Assembly (NCBI GenBank): GCA_017451295.1
Contig: JAFSPW010000060.1
Location: forward strand, 1 to 38,959
Length of the DNA: 38,959 bases
Reading direction: 5' to 3'
From: Clostridia bacterium
GTDB lineage: Bacteria > Bacillota > Clostridia > Christensenellales > CAG-138
The notes beneath the pieces are model-generated. The model did not search any database. It was not told where the DNA came from and saw only the letters and a program-made list of their open reading frames with translations. Shown in pieces: positions 1-8,565 of the stretch. The translations under genes and the position numbers were made by a program. The number at the start of each line of letters is the position of its first letter. Positions within the stretch are counted from its first letter, which is position 1.

Positions 1-1275
1 CCCCTTTACGAGGATGGTATCTTCATCGGAAAGGAGGGCGGGCAGGGCGCAAAGCAGCTCCTGCTGCTGTAGGTAGCCCATGCAGCCTGCTTCTTTTGCG
101 ATGGGGGCAAAGAGGGCGCCAACGCCCACAATCACATCCACTCCCAGGTCCTTGGCCTCTTGCAGCACCCGATGATGGAGCGCGGGAGCCTGGTCACCCA
201 ACTCCAGCATATCCCCCAAAATGCAGACCTTGCGTCCTTTTGCTCGGGAAAGAACCTGCAAAGAGGCGGCCATGGAGGTGGGGTTGGCATTGTATACATC
301 GTTGAGCAGGGTGAAGCGAGGCAGCTTCTCCACGGCCATGCGCCCGGAGAGGGGGGAGAAGGCAGCCAAGCCCCGCTGCATGTTCTCTAACGGCACCCCA
401 AGCTCAATTCCCACAGCGATGGCGGCCAGGGCGTTGAGCACCATATGATGCCCCGGCACCTGCAGTCGAATGGGCAAACGGTGGCCCTCCCAGCAGGCGG
501 TGAACGTAGCGCCGAAGACATCGTCCTCCTGCACCTCTTCTGCCCAAAGGCGATTCTCCTTTCCAAAGCCATAGGTAAAGGCGCCGGGAATGGTCCGCAA
601 GTATTCGTCGTCTCCGTTGGCAATGACGGTGCCGCCTGGCCGCATGTGGTGGAGCATCTCCGTCTTGCCTTTGAAGATGCCTTCCCTGCTGCCGAAAAAC
701 TCGATATGGGCTTCGCCAATGTTGGTGAACAGGCAGATGGTGGGCTCGCTCATGGCGGAGAGGGCTTCAATCTCCCCGAAGTGGTTGGTCCCCATCTCCA
801 CCACGGCACACTCATGCTCCGGCATGAGCCCGAATAGAACCTGGGGCACCCCGGTCTGGTTGTTCAAATTCCCCCTGGTGCCGTGGGTCGAAAAGGTGGT
901 GGACAGGAGACTAGTCACCATGCCCCGGGTGGTGGTCTTTCCGGCGCTTCCGGTGATGCCCACCAGGGGGATATCAAAATCGTTTCGATAGGCGTGGGCT
1001 ACAGCCTGGAACGCTTGCACGCAGTTCTTCACCCGAATGTGAGGGTAGGGGGTCTCCACCTCAGAAAGGGTCAGCAATGCCCCCTTCTCCATTGCCTGGG
1101 GGATGAAACGATGACCGTCGAACACATCCCCCTTCACAGGCACATAGAGGGCGTTAGGCTCCATGGTCCTGGTGTCGATAGATACGCTGGTAAAACTCTG
1201 CTTTCTCAGAGCCTCGGGACCGTAATAGGTGCCGCCGGTAACCGAAACGGCCCGTTCAACGGAAAAGGGAATCAT
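1..1275 (-). CDS. murF: UDP-N-acetylmuramoyl-tripeptide--D-alanyl-D-alanine ligase MurF (3' end outside window)
   Basis: The frame is open from the ATG at 1275 to base 1 (425 codons) with no stop, so the last few residues lie outside the window; family members are about 450 residues. I translated it by hand. It shows an N-terminal Mur segment (SIDTRTMEPNALYVPVKG), the ATP-binding loop GITGSAGKTTT at residues 106-116, and the sequence DTILVKG at the window edge, which matches the C-terminal region of MurF. MurF ligates D-Ala-D-Ala to the UDP-MurNAc-tripeptide in the cytoplasm, the last soluble step of peptidoglycan precursor synthesis. Its start overlaps the ddl stop as ATGA, so it is probably translationally coupled to the gene that makes its dipeptide substrate. 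Confidence 0.93.
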   Translation of the reverse strand, partial: MIPFSVERAVSVTGGTYYGPEALRKQSFTSVSIDTRTMEPNALYVPVKGDVFDGHRFIPQAMEKGALLTLSEVETPYPHIRVKNCVQAFQAVAHAYRNDFDIPLVGITGSAGKTTTRGMVTSLLSTTFSTHGTRGNLNNQTGVPQVLFGLMPEHECAVVEMGTNHFGEIEALSAMSEPTICLFTNIGEAHIEFFGSREGIFKGKTEMLHHMRPGGTVIANGDDEYLRTIPGAFTYGFGKENRLWAEEVQEDDVFGATFTACWEGHRLPIRLQVPGHHMVLNALAAIAVGIELGVPLENMQRGLAAFSPLSGRMAVEKLPRFTLLNDVYNANPTSMAASLQVLSRAKGRKVCILGDMLELGDQAPALHHRVLQEAKDLGVDVIVGVGALFAPIAKEAGCMGYLQQQELLCALPALLSDEDTILVKG

Positions 1276-2309
1276 GCGTATTTCTCCAAGGACAGGGCGA
1301 TAATCTTCTCACACAGGTGGATATAGTCGATGCCCACCGCCGCCGCCTCCTGGGGCAGCAGGGAGGTGGGGGTCATGCCGGGCAGGGTGTTGGCTTCCAG
1401 GCAGTAGGCATCCCCGTCTTCGGTGAGCAAAAAGTCCATGCGGGCATAGACCTTCAGCCCCAGAGCCTCAAACACTTTCTCCGCTAGGTGCTGCACCTTC
1501 TGAGTGGCGGCAGGGCTCAAGGGGGCAGGGGTCACCTCCAGGGCGGCGCCGGATTGATACTTGTTCTTATAATCATAGAAACCGGTCTTGGGAATGATTT
1601 CGATGATGGGCAGGGCCTTGCCGTTTAGAACGCCGCAGCTAAGCTCCCGGCCCTTTATGAACTCCTCAATCAAGATGGCATCCTCCTGGGCAAAGGCCGT
1701 GGCGATGGCGGTCTTCAACTCCTCCCGGGTGCGGGCGATGGAGATGCCGATGGAGGAACCGCCGCTGTTGGGCTTTGCCACGGCGGGCAGGGGCAGCTCA
1801 TCCAGGGAGAAGATTTCGCCCCGGTGCAAAAGCCTTGACTTGGGGGTCAGAATGCCTTCCTTGACGAAGATGGACTTGGCCGCATGCTTATCCATGGCCA
1901 CCCGGCATCCTTCCGGACCGCTGCCGGTGTAGCGGATGTGGTAGCGGTCGAACACCCGCTGAACGGAGCCGTTCTCCCCGTCCGCCCCGTGCAGGGCCAT
2001 ATACACGATATCCGCCGCCTGGCAGATTTCAATGACGTTGCAGCCGATGCGGTCTGACCATCCCTCCGGACGGGAGGCAGCAATGGCCTTCAAGTCCGGT
2101 TCCACCTCGCCGATGGGGGCAGCAGAAAGGGGCTTTGCGTTTTGAAACAGGTCTTCGATGGGTCCCTGTAAATCCGGCATACCGAAGAACAAATCCAGCA
2201 ATATAGCCTGATGCCCCGCCTGCAAAAAGGCGTTGGCGGCCATGGTGCCGCTGGAAAGGGAAACGTTCCGTTCAGGGGAGAGCCCCCCGGCCAAGACAAC
2301 AATCTTCAT
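1272..2309 (-). CDS. ddl: D-alanine--D-alanine ligase
   Basis: This 345-residue ATP-grasp enzyme joins two D-alanines for peptidoglycan synthesis. Visible motifs are an N-terminal VVLAGGLSPER, HGADGENG at 107-114, the glycine-rich loop KPNSGGSSIG at 179-188, the substrate-loop segment YDYKNKY near 245-251, and the metal ligands D292, E305 and N307 in the C-terminal MDF and LEANTLPGMT segments. The YDYKNKY loop fits a D-Ala-D-Ala enzyme rather than a D-lactate-type resistance ligase, but that is inference. The start has GGAG seven bases upstream. It is the first gene of a minus-strand operon with murF and has a good promoter at 2359-2387. Confidence 0.95.
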   Translation of the reverse strand: MKIVVLAGGLSPERNVSLSSGTMAANAFLQAGHQAILLDLFFGMPDLQGPIEDLFQNAKPLSAAPIGEVEPDLKAIAASRPEGWSDRIGCNVIEICQAADIVYMALHGADGENGSVQRVFDRYHIRYTGSGPEGCRVAMDKHAAKSIFVKEGILTPKSRLLHRGEIFSLDELPLPAVAKPNSGGSSIGISIARTREELKTAIATAFAQEDAILIEEFIKGRELSCGVLNGKALPIIEIIPKTGFYDYKNKYQSGAALEVTPAPLSPAATQKVQHLAEKVFEALGLKVYARMDFLLTEDGDAYCLEANTLPGMTPTSLLPQEAAAVGIDYIHLCEKIIALSLEKYA

Positions 2310-2358
2310 ATCATCGCTCCATACCTTGGTTTTTCTATATCCTATTGTCGCTTTTTAA

Positions 2359-2387
2359 GGTATATCATACTTAGTCGCAAAACACAA
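2359..2387 (-). promoter_or_regulatory. sigma-A type promoter of ddl-murF
   Basis: On the minus strand the -35 is TTGTGT (2387-2382), the spacer is 17 bases, and the -10 is TATACC (2364-2359), preceded by TGA to give an extended -10. The predicted start of transcription lies about 42 bases upstream of the ddl ATG. Confidence 0.6.
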
Positions 2388-2428
2388 ATGAACTTTTTTA
2401 TCAAGGCCATATCGGCCTGGTTTTTGCA

Positions 2429-2439
2429 TATAGTGGACC
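2429..2439 (+). promoter_or_regulatory. possible -10 box directly upstream of the lipoprotein peptidase start (leaderless candidate)
   Basis: TATAGT at 2429-2434 lies only five bases before the ATG at 2440 and no Shine-Dalgarno sequence is present. I see no convincing -35 (the hexamer 17 bases upstream is GCCATA), so this is weak on its own. If it is used, the message would start at or next to the ATG. Confidence 0.3.
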
Positions 2440-4110
2440 ATGAAACGTGTGATTAGCGCTTTGCTGTGCCTGCTGCTGCTGGGCTGTGCTCCGGTTCGCC
2501 AGGCGGCAAAAGGGTATCTAAGGCAAGAGGAACGGCAGTGGAGCCCCAGCGTACCCTTCCCCAAGATGGACCTTTCCTTCCTGAATCCATCCGCCATGCT
2601 GGTTACGGCACAGAGCCTGCAGCAGAATCTTCCTTCCTTACAGAAGAAGGAAGCGGTGTCCGCTTTTGAGGACCTATGTTCACAGTATGCCGCCCTCCTC
2701 AGCGCCGTCACCTTAGCCCATATTCGATACTGCCGGAATGTGATGGACCAGACGGCAGCGGCGGACTTTCAGCGGCTGGACAAAGGAGCTACCGCCCTGC
2801 AGCATGCGCTTGTCAAACTGGAGATAGAGCTTATGGATCGGTTTTCCTACCACGCAGAGGCGGGGGAAGCCTATCGGCAGCGCCTTTTGGAGGCGCTAAG
2901 TCGTAGCAGCCCGGCCATGGAAGCCCTTCGTGAGCAGGAGAGCGCCCTATGCCGCGCCTATGAAAACCTGAACGCAACCGTGACGGTGGAAGCCCATGGC
3001 CGCACCTGGACCTATGAACAGCTCATGGCGGATGAATCCATGTCCTTTGGCACCTTCCTCTCGGCCCTCGATGCCTATGAGGCCGAGTGGCACCGACAGG
3101 CAGGGAACATCTTTTTAGAATTGATGGACGTGCGAAAGGCCATGGCCCCTAAAGGAAAAACCTATGCCCAAAGCCAATACGAAGCCTTCGGTCGGGCCTA
3201 TTCCCCTAAGACGGCCCTTGCGGCGTCTCAGATATGTAAGCGGCGGCTGGTGCCCTTGTTCCGCCGGCTTCGGGAAAATTGCGACGGGGACTTGCTGTAT
3301 CTGGGCAGTGCCACCTTCAGGGAGGACGTTTTTTTAAGCGCCATGGGCGAGGCTTCGGAGCAGGTGGTGCCCGGGGCCAAGGGGATATTGGAAGGGATGC
3401 TGGCCCTTGGCCTATACGACAGCGCCCCCTCAGCCCATAAGGTGCAGGGAAGCTTTACTACCTACATCGCCGCCTACGAGAGCCCGTATCTGTTCACCCA
3501 GTGGGAGGAGACTGCCTCGGATGTGTTCACGGTCATTCATGAGTTCGGCCACTATCTGAGCTTTGCCCTGAACCCCCAGGGCAGCTACTTTGGCAAAAAC
3601 GACCTGGACGTAGCGGAGGCGGATGCCCAGACCTTCGAGCTGCTGATGACGGACCGGTATGCTTCCCTCTTTGGCCGGTATAAGACAGCGGCAAAGCTGT
3701 GCTGGCTGAATAACGCCCTGTATGCCCTTCTTTCCGGCTGCATGGAGGACGAGTTTCAACAGCTGGCCTATGCCATGGAGCAACCCACCCTGGAGGAATT
3801 GGATACCCTCTATCATCGTCTGGTGCAGGAGTATGGCTTTGATTTGCTCTTTGGCTATGAGGGGCAGGAGTGGACCAAGATTCACCACACCCTGGAATAC
3901 CCCTTCTATTACATCAGCTATTCCACCAGCATGATGGCCGCCCTTCGCCTCTATGCCATGGGGAATAAGGGCATGCAAAGGCTCCTTACCCGCAGCGCTC
4001 AGCAGGGACTAATGGATGTGGTGGGGGAGGATATGTTCAGCCCCCAGGCCTTGGAAGAGACGGTCCAGCTGCTGGAAAGAATGGCCAACGATTGGCTGGA
4101 AGAACAATAG
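2440..4110 (+). CDS. M3-family-like zinc metallopeptidase, lipoprotein
   Basis: This 556-residue protein begins with a lipoprotein signal peptide whose lipobox LLGC ends at C16, so it should be anchored to the outer face of the membrane. The zinc site is HEFGH at 367-371, followed by E393 in VAEADAQ, which aligns with the third-ligand segment of M3 oligoendopeptidases. The stretch before the zinc site (GSFTTYIAAYESPYLFTQW) also resembles that family. Known M3 enzymes cleave short peptides; an exported lipid-anchored form would act on peptides outside the cell, which is inference. It lies divergent from ddl and 10 bases before a peptidoglycan-directed M14 peptidase, so a cell-envelope role is possible. 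There is no clear ribosome binding site. Confidence 0.75.
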   Translation: MKRVISALLCLLLLGCAPVRQAAKGYLRQEERQWSPSVPFPKMDLSFLNPSAMLVTAQSLQQNLPSLQKKEAVSAFEDLCSQYAALLSAVTLAHIRYCRNVMDQTAAADFQRLDKGATALQHALVKLEIELMDRFSYHAEAGEAYRQRLLEALSRSSPAMEALREQESALCRAYENLNATVTVEAHGRTWTYEQLMADESMSFGTFLSALDAYEAEWHRQAGNIFLELMDVRKAMAPKGKTYAQSQYEAFGRAYSPKTALAASQICKRRLVPLFRRLRENCDGDLLYLGSATFREDVFLSAMGEASEQVVPGAKGILEGMLALGLYDSAPSAHKVQGSFTTYIAAYESPYLFTQWEETASDVFTVIHEFGHYLSFALNPQGSYFGKNDLDVAEADAQTFELLMTDRYASLFGRYKTAAKLCWLNNALYALLSGCMEDEFQQLAYAMEQPTLEELDTLYHRLVQEYGFDLLFGYEGQEWTKIHHTLEYPFYYISYSTSMMAALRLYAMGNKGMQRLLTRSAQQGLMDVVGEDMFSPQALEETVQLLERMANDWLEEQ

Positions 4111-4120
4111 GAAAGGAAGA

Positions 4121-5410
4121 ATGGATATGCATTTAGTACGCTATGGGGACGAGGGATACAATGTTAAACTCCTGCAATACGCTTTGAAACGGGCAGGGAT
4201 GGATTTAGGGAGTATAGACGGCATCTTCGGTCGCCGCACTCTTAGGGCCCTGCAGCAGTTTCAAAGGGACAGGGGACTGCTCAGCGACGGCGTGGCGGGG
4301 AAGCTAACCTGGGCGGCCTTGTTCCCCTATATCACCGGGTATACCCTTCATCGCCTGGTGCAGGGGGATAGCTACTATCTGCTCAGCCGCCGATACGGCA
4401 TCCCGGTGCCCCTGATTGCCGCCGCCAATCCAACCTTGGAGGAAGGGAATCTTCAGGTGGGGGAGTCGGTGACCGTGCCGCTAAATCTTCCCGTGGTTAC
4501 GGGGGAGATGCCCTTTTCCTCCCTGCTCACCGGGCTCATGGCGCAGGGACTGCTGCGGCGGTACCCCTTCATTCAATCCTATTCCATCGGCTCCAGCGTT
4601 ATGGGGCGACCGCTGACGGCCCTGCAGATAGGGGAGGGTCCCAAGCAGGTGGGATACAATGCCGCCCACCATGGGAATGAGTGGATTACCACCCCGGTGC
4701 TGCTTCGGTTCGTGGAGGAGTTTGCCCGAGCCTATGTGCTGGGGGAGGATGTAGCGGGACTGCCCGCAAAGGAGCTGTTTGCCGCCGCCACGGTTCATGT
4801 AGTGCCGCTAGTAAACCCGGACGGGGTGGACCTGGTCACCGGCGCCATTGCTACGGGCGACAGCTACTTTGAGCAGGCCCGGGCCCTCTCGGCCTATTAT
4901 CCGGGCATTCCCTTCCCAGAGGGCTGGAAGGCCAACATCCAAGGAGTGGATTTGAATCTACAGTACCCGGCGGGCTGGGACATCGCCCGGCGCATCAAGT
5001 ACGCCGCCGGGTTCACCCGACCCGGACCCAGGGACTTTGTGGGCTTGTCGCCGCTGTCTGCCCCGGAGAGCCGAGCCATGGCTCGCTGGACAGAGGACAG
5101 GGACTTTGCCCTGACGCTTGCCTATCACACCCAGGGAGAGACCATCTATTGGCGGTATGAAGACTATGAGGTGCAAAATGCCAGGCAGATTGGGGCAACC
5201 TTCGCCGGGCTTAGCGGCTACGCCTTAGAGGATACCCCCTATGCAAGCGGCCACGCGGGATACAAGGATTGGTACATTCAAACCTACCTTCGCCCCGGTT
5301 ACACCATCGAAGCCGGACGGGGCGAGAACCCGTTGCCCCTCTCCGATTTTGAAAGCATCTATGCAGCGAATCTGCCCATTTTGGCCCAGGGCCTCACTTT
5401 GGCACCATAA
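4121..5410 (+). CDS. peptidoglycan-binding and LysM domain M14 carboxypeptidase/endopeptidase
   Basis: A 429-residue protein with a PG_binding_1 domain (about 5-65), a LysM domain (about 74-118) and a zinc carboxypeptidase M14 domain (about 125-429). The zinc ligands are H184 and E187 in HHGNE and H336 in YHTQGE; the catalytic glutamate is E397 in TIEAGRGEN. This architecture matches gamma-D-glutamyl-L-diamino acid endopeptidases that cut peptidoglycan stem peptides. I chose the ATG at 4121 because GGAAAGGAAG precedes it; the ATG at 4127 is equally possible, and the longer frame back to 4016 lies inside the upstream gene. No signal peptide is visible, so it may act on imported muropeptides, or in the spore compartment as some relatives do. 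Confidence 0.85.
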   Translation: MDMHLVRYGDEGYNVKLLQYALKRAGMDLGSIDGIFGRRTLRALQQFQRDRGLLSDGVAGKLTWAALFPYITGYTLHRLVQGDSYYLLSRRYGIPVPLIAAANPTLEEGNLQVGESVTVPLNLPVVTGEMPFSSLLTGLMAQGLLRRYPFIQSYSIGSSVMGRPLTALQIGEGPKQVGYNAAHHGNEWITTPVLLRFVEEFARAYVLGEDVAGLPAKELFAAATVHVVPLVNPDGVDLVTGAIATGDSYFEQARALSAYYPGIPFPEGWKANIQGVDLNLQYPAGWDIARRIKYAAGFTRPGPRDFVGLSPLSAPESRAMARWTEDRDFALTLAYHTQGETIYWRYEDYEVQNARQIGATFAGLSGYALEDTPYASGHAGYKDWYIQTYLRPGYTIEAGRGENPLPLSDFESIYAANLPILAQGLTLAP

Positions 5411-5415
5411 AGCCA

Positions 5416-5445
5416 TTGCACAGCTGCCCCTGACGGTGATATACT
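5416..5445 (+). promoter_or_regulatory. promoter of the SpoVB-like flippase gene
   Basis: TTGCAC (5416-5421), an 18-base spacer, and TATACT (5440-5445) preceded by TGA as an extended -10. The -10 ends only seven bases before the ATG at 5453, so transcription should begin at or beside the start codon. No Shine-Dalgarno sequence is visible. Confidence 0.55.
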
Positions 5446-5452
5446 GACACCT

Positions 5453-7045
5453 ATGGAAACGACGAAAAAAACAACCTTTGTGGCGGGCGCCGCCATATTA
5501 GCCTTTGCCGGCGTGCTGTGCAAGATTATCGGCGTCATGATCCGCATCTGGGCCTATGATGTCATCGGGGAAGCGGGCATGGTCTATTATGAGATTGTGT
5601 TCCCCTTCTACTCCTGGCTGCTGATTATCTCCTCCTCCGGGGTGCCTACAGCCATCTCCCGCATGGTGTCTGAACGCTTTGGCCTGGGGGACTTTGCAGG
5701 TGCCCGTCGGGTGTTTCGCCATGCGTTGGTGCTGCTTGCTGCGGTGGGTCTTTTGACCACAGCGGTGCTCTACTTTGGGGCAAGGTTCTTTGCCATCACC
5801 TTGCTTGAAAAGGATGAGACCTACATCCTTTCCTTCACCACCCTCGCCCCGGCCCTGTTCTTTGTGTCCTGCATGTGCGCCTATCGGGGCTATTTGCAGG
5901 GGGCGCAGCACATGACCGGCACCGGCATCTCCCAGTTGACGGAGCAGGTGGTCAAGGCCATAGCGGGGTTGTACCTGGCCTCCCGCTGGATTTCCCGGGG
6001 CCCGGAATATGGCGCCGCCGGGCTGCTGTTGGGGGTTACCATCTCGGAGTTCGTTGCCCTGCTGGTGGTGATGGCCTTCCGCTATAAGAACCGCAGACTT
6101 TACATGCCCCTGGGCGCCAGCACCCAGCCCAGGAACGACAACCCCGTCATTCCGGAGCTGTTGAAGATTGCCATTCCCATCACCCTGGGCGCCTCCATTA
6201 TCCCCATCACCAGCATGCTGGATGTGAAGATGATTTTCTCCGGCCTGGGCCGCTATATGGCGGAGGCGGATGTGAACCAGCGGTATGTGGCCCTGTCTAC
6301 CAATGTCCGCTCCCTCATCAACCTGCCCGCCTCTTTGACCACCGCCCTCGCTATGTCCATTGTCCCCGCCATCTCCCGGGCAAGGGCAAAGGGGGATGTG
6401 GCGGCCACCCACCGCTTTGCCGGCCTGGGGCTAAAGCTGTCCATGGCCATCGGCATGCCCTGCGCCGTAGGTCTTTTCGTGCTGGGCGGTCCCATCATCC
6501 AGATGCTGTTTCGTTCCATCACCCCCCAATCCCTTGCCGTTGCCACCCAGATTATGCATGTGGCAGCCTGGACGGTGGTGTTCATCTCCCTGGTGCAGAC
6601 TATGACCGGGGCCCTGCAGGGCATGGGCAAACAAAGCTGGCCTGTGTTTAGCCTGCTGGCGGGTGGTGCAGCCAAGATTCTTTCCAATCTGGTGCTCCTG
6701 TCCATTCCCAAGGTCAACATTCTGGGAGCTTCCTTTTCGAACCTCATCTGCTATGCCGTCTCCGGCATTATTGACACGGTGCTGGTCTTGCGGGTCACGG
6801 GGCTTCGCATTCGGTTCGTGGATATGTTTCTAAAGCCCATCGCCTGTTCCCTTGCCATGGGAGCAGCCGTCTATGGCGCCTATGCTCTGCTATATGCCAT
6901 TCGCCCGGGCATCATCACCACTCTGGCCTCCGTGCTTGTGGGCGTGGGGGTGTACCTGTTCATGGCAATGGTCATGCGCCTGTTCACACCGGAGGAACTG
7001 AGCAGCATCCCCGGCGGCAGCAAACTCAAACGATTCTTTAAGTAA
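5453..7045 (+). CDS. spoVB: SpoVB/MurJ-like polysaccharide flippase (MOP superfamily)
   Basis: A 530-residue hydrophobic protein with about 14 predicted membrane segments. The start (FVAGAAILAFAGVLCKIIG) and the following IRIWAYDVIGEAGMVYYE match the stage V sporulation protein B branch of the MATE/MurJ superfamily. Members flip lipid-linked precursors such as lipid II or polysaccharide units across the membrane. Only 10 bases separate it from mazG, and a SpoVB-type transporter followed by MazG and a small DNA- or RNA-binding gene is the arrangement of the yabM-yabN region of Bacillus. Whether it serves spore cortex synthesis or vegetative wall synthesis cannot be told from sequence. Confidence 0.85.
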   Translation: METTKKTTFVAGAAILAFAGVLCKIIGVMIRIWAYDVIGEAGMVYYEIVFPFYSWLLIISSSGVPTAISRMVSERFGLGDFAGARRVFRHALVLLAAVGLLTTAVLYFGARFFAITLLEKDETYILSFTTLAPALFFVSCMCAYRGYLQGAQHMTGTGISQLTEQVVKAIAGLYLASRWISRGPEYGAAGLLLGVTISEFVALLVVMAFRYKNRRLYMPLGASTQPRNDNPVIPELLKIAIPITLGASIIPITSMLDVKMIFSGLGRYMAEADVNQRYVALSTNVRSLINLPASLTTALAMSIVPAISRARAKGDVAATHRFAGLGLKLSMAIGMPCAVGLFVLGGPIIQMLFRSITPQSLAVATQIMHVAAWTVVFISLVQTMTGALQGMGKQSWPVFSLLAGGAAKILSNLVLLSIPKVNILGASFSNLICYAVSGIIDTVLVLRVTGLRIRFVDMFLKPIACSLAMGAAVYGAYALLYAIRPGIITTLASVLVGVGVYLFMAMVMRLFTPEELSSIPGGSKLKRFFK

Positions 7046-7055
7046 GGATACGAAC

Positions 7056-8483
7056 ATGAAGAACACATTGACCATCGTGCCCTTGAGCACCCCCCAAACC
7101 CTTACATTAGCCGCCATGGAAACCCTGCGCCGGGCGCCGGTTCTATACCTGCAGACGGCGGAGCATCCCTCTGCCCGCCCCGTGTTGGAAAACAACCTCC
7201 CCTATGTGTCCATGGACGACATCTATGCCGCCGCTGAGGATTATGAGCAGTTGAACGAAGCTATTGCCCATCGGCTTACCCAAGGCGGTTCCGCAGTCTA
7301 TGCCGTCATGGGCGGCGGGTGCTATAGTCAGCTGCCTGCCATAGAGGCGGCTTGCCGCACAAATGGGTTTGAATTGCTCGTCCTTCCCGGGGTGCCCTAT
7401 CACCAGGCCGCCTTCCCCAAGGCAGGGGAGGGACAGGTGTATGTGGCCAACGCCCTGCCCGAACAGGTGGACACGGACAAGCCCCTGTACATCTGCGAGC
7501 TGGACAACCGGCTGCTGGCGGGGGAGGTAAAGCTGTTTTTGCAGCGGTTCTATCCCGATGAGTGGACGCTCACGCTGGCGGTGCAGCAGCAAAACGGCGC
7601 CTATGCGCATCGGGAGCTGCCCCTTTACGCCCTTGACCGGGAGGGCGGCTTCTTTGCCTCCACGGTGCTGTTTGTGCCCGCTCTCCCCTTTGAGCAGAAG
7701 CAGACCTATGGCTTTTATGATTTAGTCAACATCCTGCGCCGCCTGCGGGCGCCCGGCGGCTGTCCCTGGGACAGGGAGCAGACCCACGAGAGCCTGAAAA
7801 AGGATCTGCGGGAGGAGTGCTACGAGCTCCTGGATGCCATCGACGAGGGGAGCGACGAGCACATCGTGGAGGAGTGCGGCGATGTGCTGATGAACGCCCT
7901 GTTCCATGCCGTCATCGGTGAGGAGCAGGGGCGGTACGATGACAGGGATGTGACCACCGGCATCACCCAAAAGCTCATCTATCGGCATCCCCATGTGTTT
8001 GGCACCGTAAAGGTCAGCTCCTCTGCTGAGGTGCTGAAAAACTGGGATGCCTTGAAGCAGAAGGAGAAGGGGCAGAATACCATTACTAAGACCCTGCGCA
8101 GCGTGCCCCGGAGTTTCCCGGCTCTGCTTCGGTGCGAGAAGGTGCAAAAGAAAGCCCGGAAGATTGGCTTTGACTTTGATACGGCAGAGGATGCTTTCTA
8201 TAAGATTGTTGAGGAGACCCGGGAGCTACAGCAGGCCATGACCGCCGGGGAGTGCAGGGATAAGGAAAAGGAGATGGGAGACCTGCTCTTTGCCTGCATG
8301 AACGTGTGCCGCCTGCTGGGCTTTGACGGGGAGGAGACGTTGCACAAGGCAACAGATAAGTTTATCAACCGGTTCGAACGCATGGAGAACCTTGCCGTCG
8401 CCGCAGGGGAAAGCCTGCAGGGCATGACCCTCGAACAAATGGATACGTGGTGGGAGAAGGCAAAAGAAACGGAAAACCGATAA
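7056..8483 (+). CDS. mazG: YabN-type fusion: tetrapyrrole methylase-like domain plus MazG nucleotide pyrophosphohydrolase
   Basis: A 475-residue fusion. Residues 1-215 resemble the tetrapyrrole (corrin/porphyrin) methylase fold, diverged, with a glycine-rich VMGGGCYSQL segment near 84-93. Residues 222-475 are MazG with the typical GGCPWDREQTHESLK opening and two acidic metal-binding clusters (REECYELLD at 252-260 and VEECGDVL at 271-278), followed by a second half with EETREL and EKEMGDLL. MazG hydrolyses nucleoside triphosphates to monophosphates and is linked to clearing aberrant nucleotides and to stress responses. An AAGGA lies seven bases before the ATG. The same fusion is encoded next to a SpoVB-type gene in Bacillus. 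Confidence 0.92.
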   Translation: MKNTLTIVPLSTPQTLTLAAMETLRRAPVLYLQTAEHPSARPVLENNLPYVSMDDIYAAAEDYEQLNEAIAHRLTQGGSAVYAVMGGGCYSQLPAIEAACRTNGFELLVLPGVPYHQAAFPKAGEGQVYVANALPEQVDTDKPLYICELDNRLLAGEVKLFLQRFYPDEWTLTLAVQQQNGAYAHRELPLYALDREGGFFASTVLFVPALPFEQKQTYGFYDLVNILRRLRAPGGCPWDREQTHESLKKDLREECYELLDAIDEGSDEHIVEECGDVLMNALFHAVIGEEQGRYDDRDVTTGITQKLIYRHPHVFGTVKVSSSAEVLKNWDALKQKEKGQNTITKTLRSVPRSFPALLRCEKVQKKARKIGFDFDTAEDAFYKIVEETRELQQAMTAGECRDKEKEMGDLLFACMNVCRLLGFDGEETLHKATDKFINRFERMENLAVAAGESLQGMTLEQMDTWWEKAKETENR

Positions 8484-8499
8484 AAATGAAAAATAGGTC

Positions 8500-8528
8500 T
8501 TGATTTTACTGCCGTTGACTGCTACAAT
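8500..8528 (+). promoter_or_regulatory. strong sigma-A type promoter of hup
   Basis: TTGATT (8500-8505), a 17-base spacer, and TACAAT (8523-8528). It lies between the mazG stop and hup, so hup can be made independently and at a high level. Confidence 0.75.
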
Positions 8529-8565
8529 AAGTCCCGTTCGAAAAAATGATTCGGAGGAATATACA

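Noticed and set aside
1272-2309. Vancomycin-resistance type D-Ala-D-Lac ligase
   Set aside because: The YDYKNKY loop and the pairing with murF fit an ordinary D-Ala-D-Ala ligase, and no other van gene is present.
5498-6412. A 304-codon open frame opposite the SpoVB-like gene
   Set aside because: Rich in Gly, His and Gln, with no recognisable domain, and antisense to a well-supported transporter.
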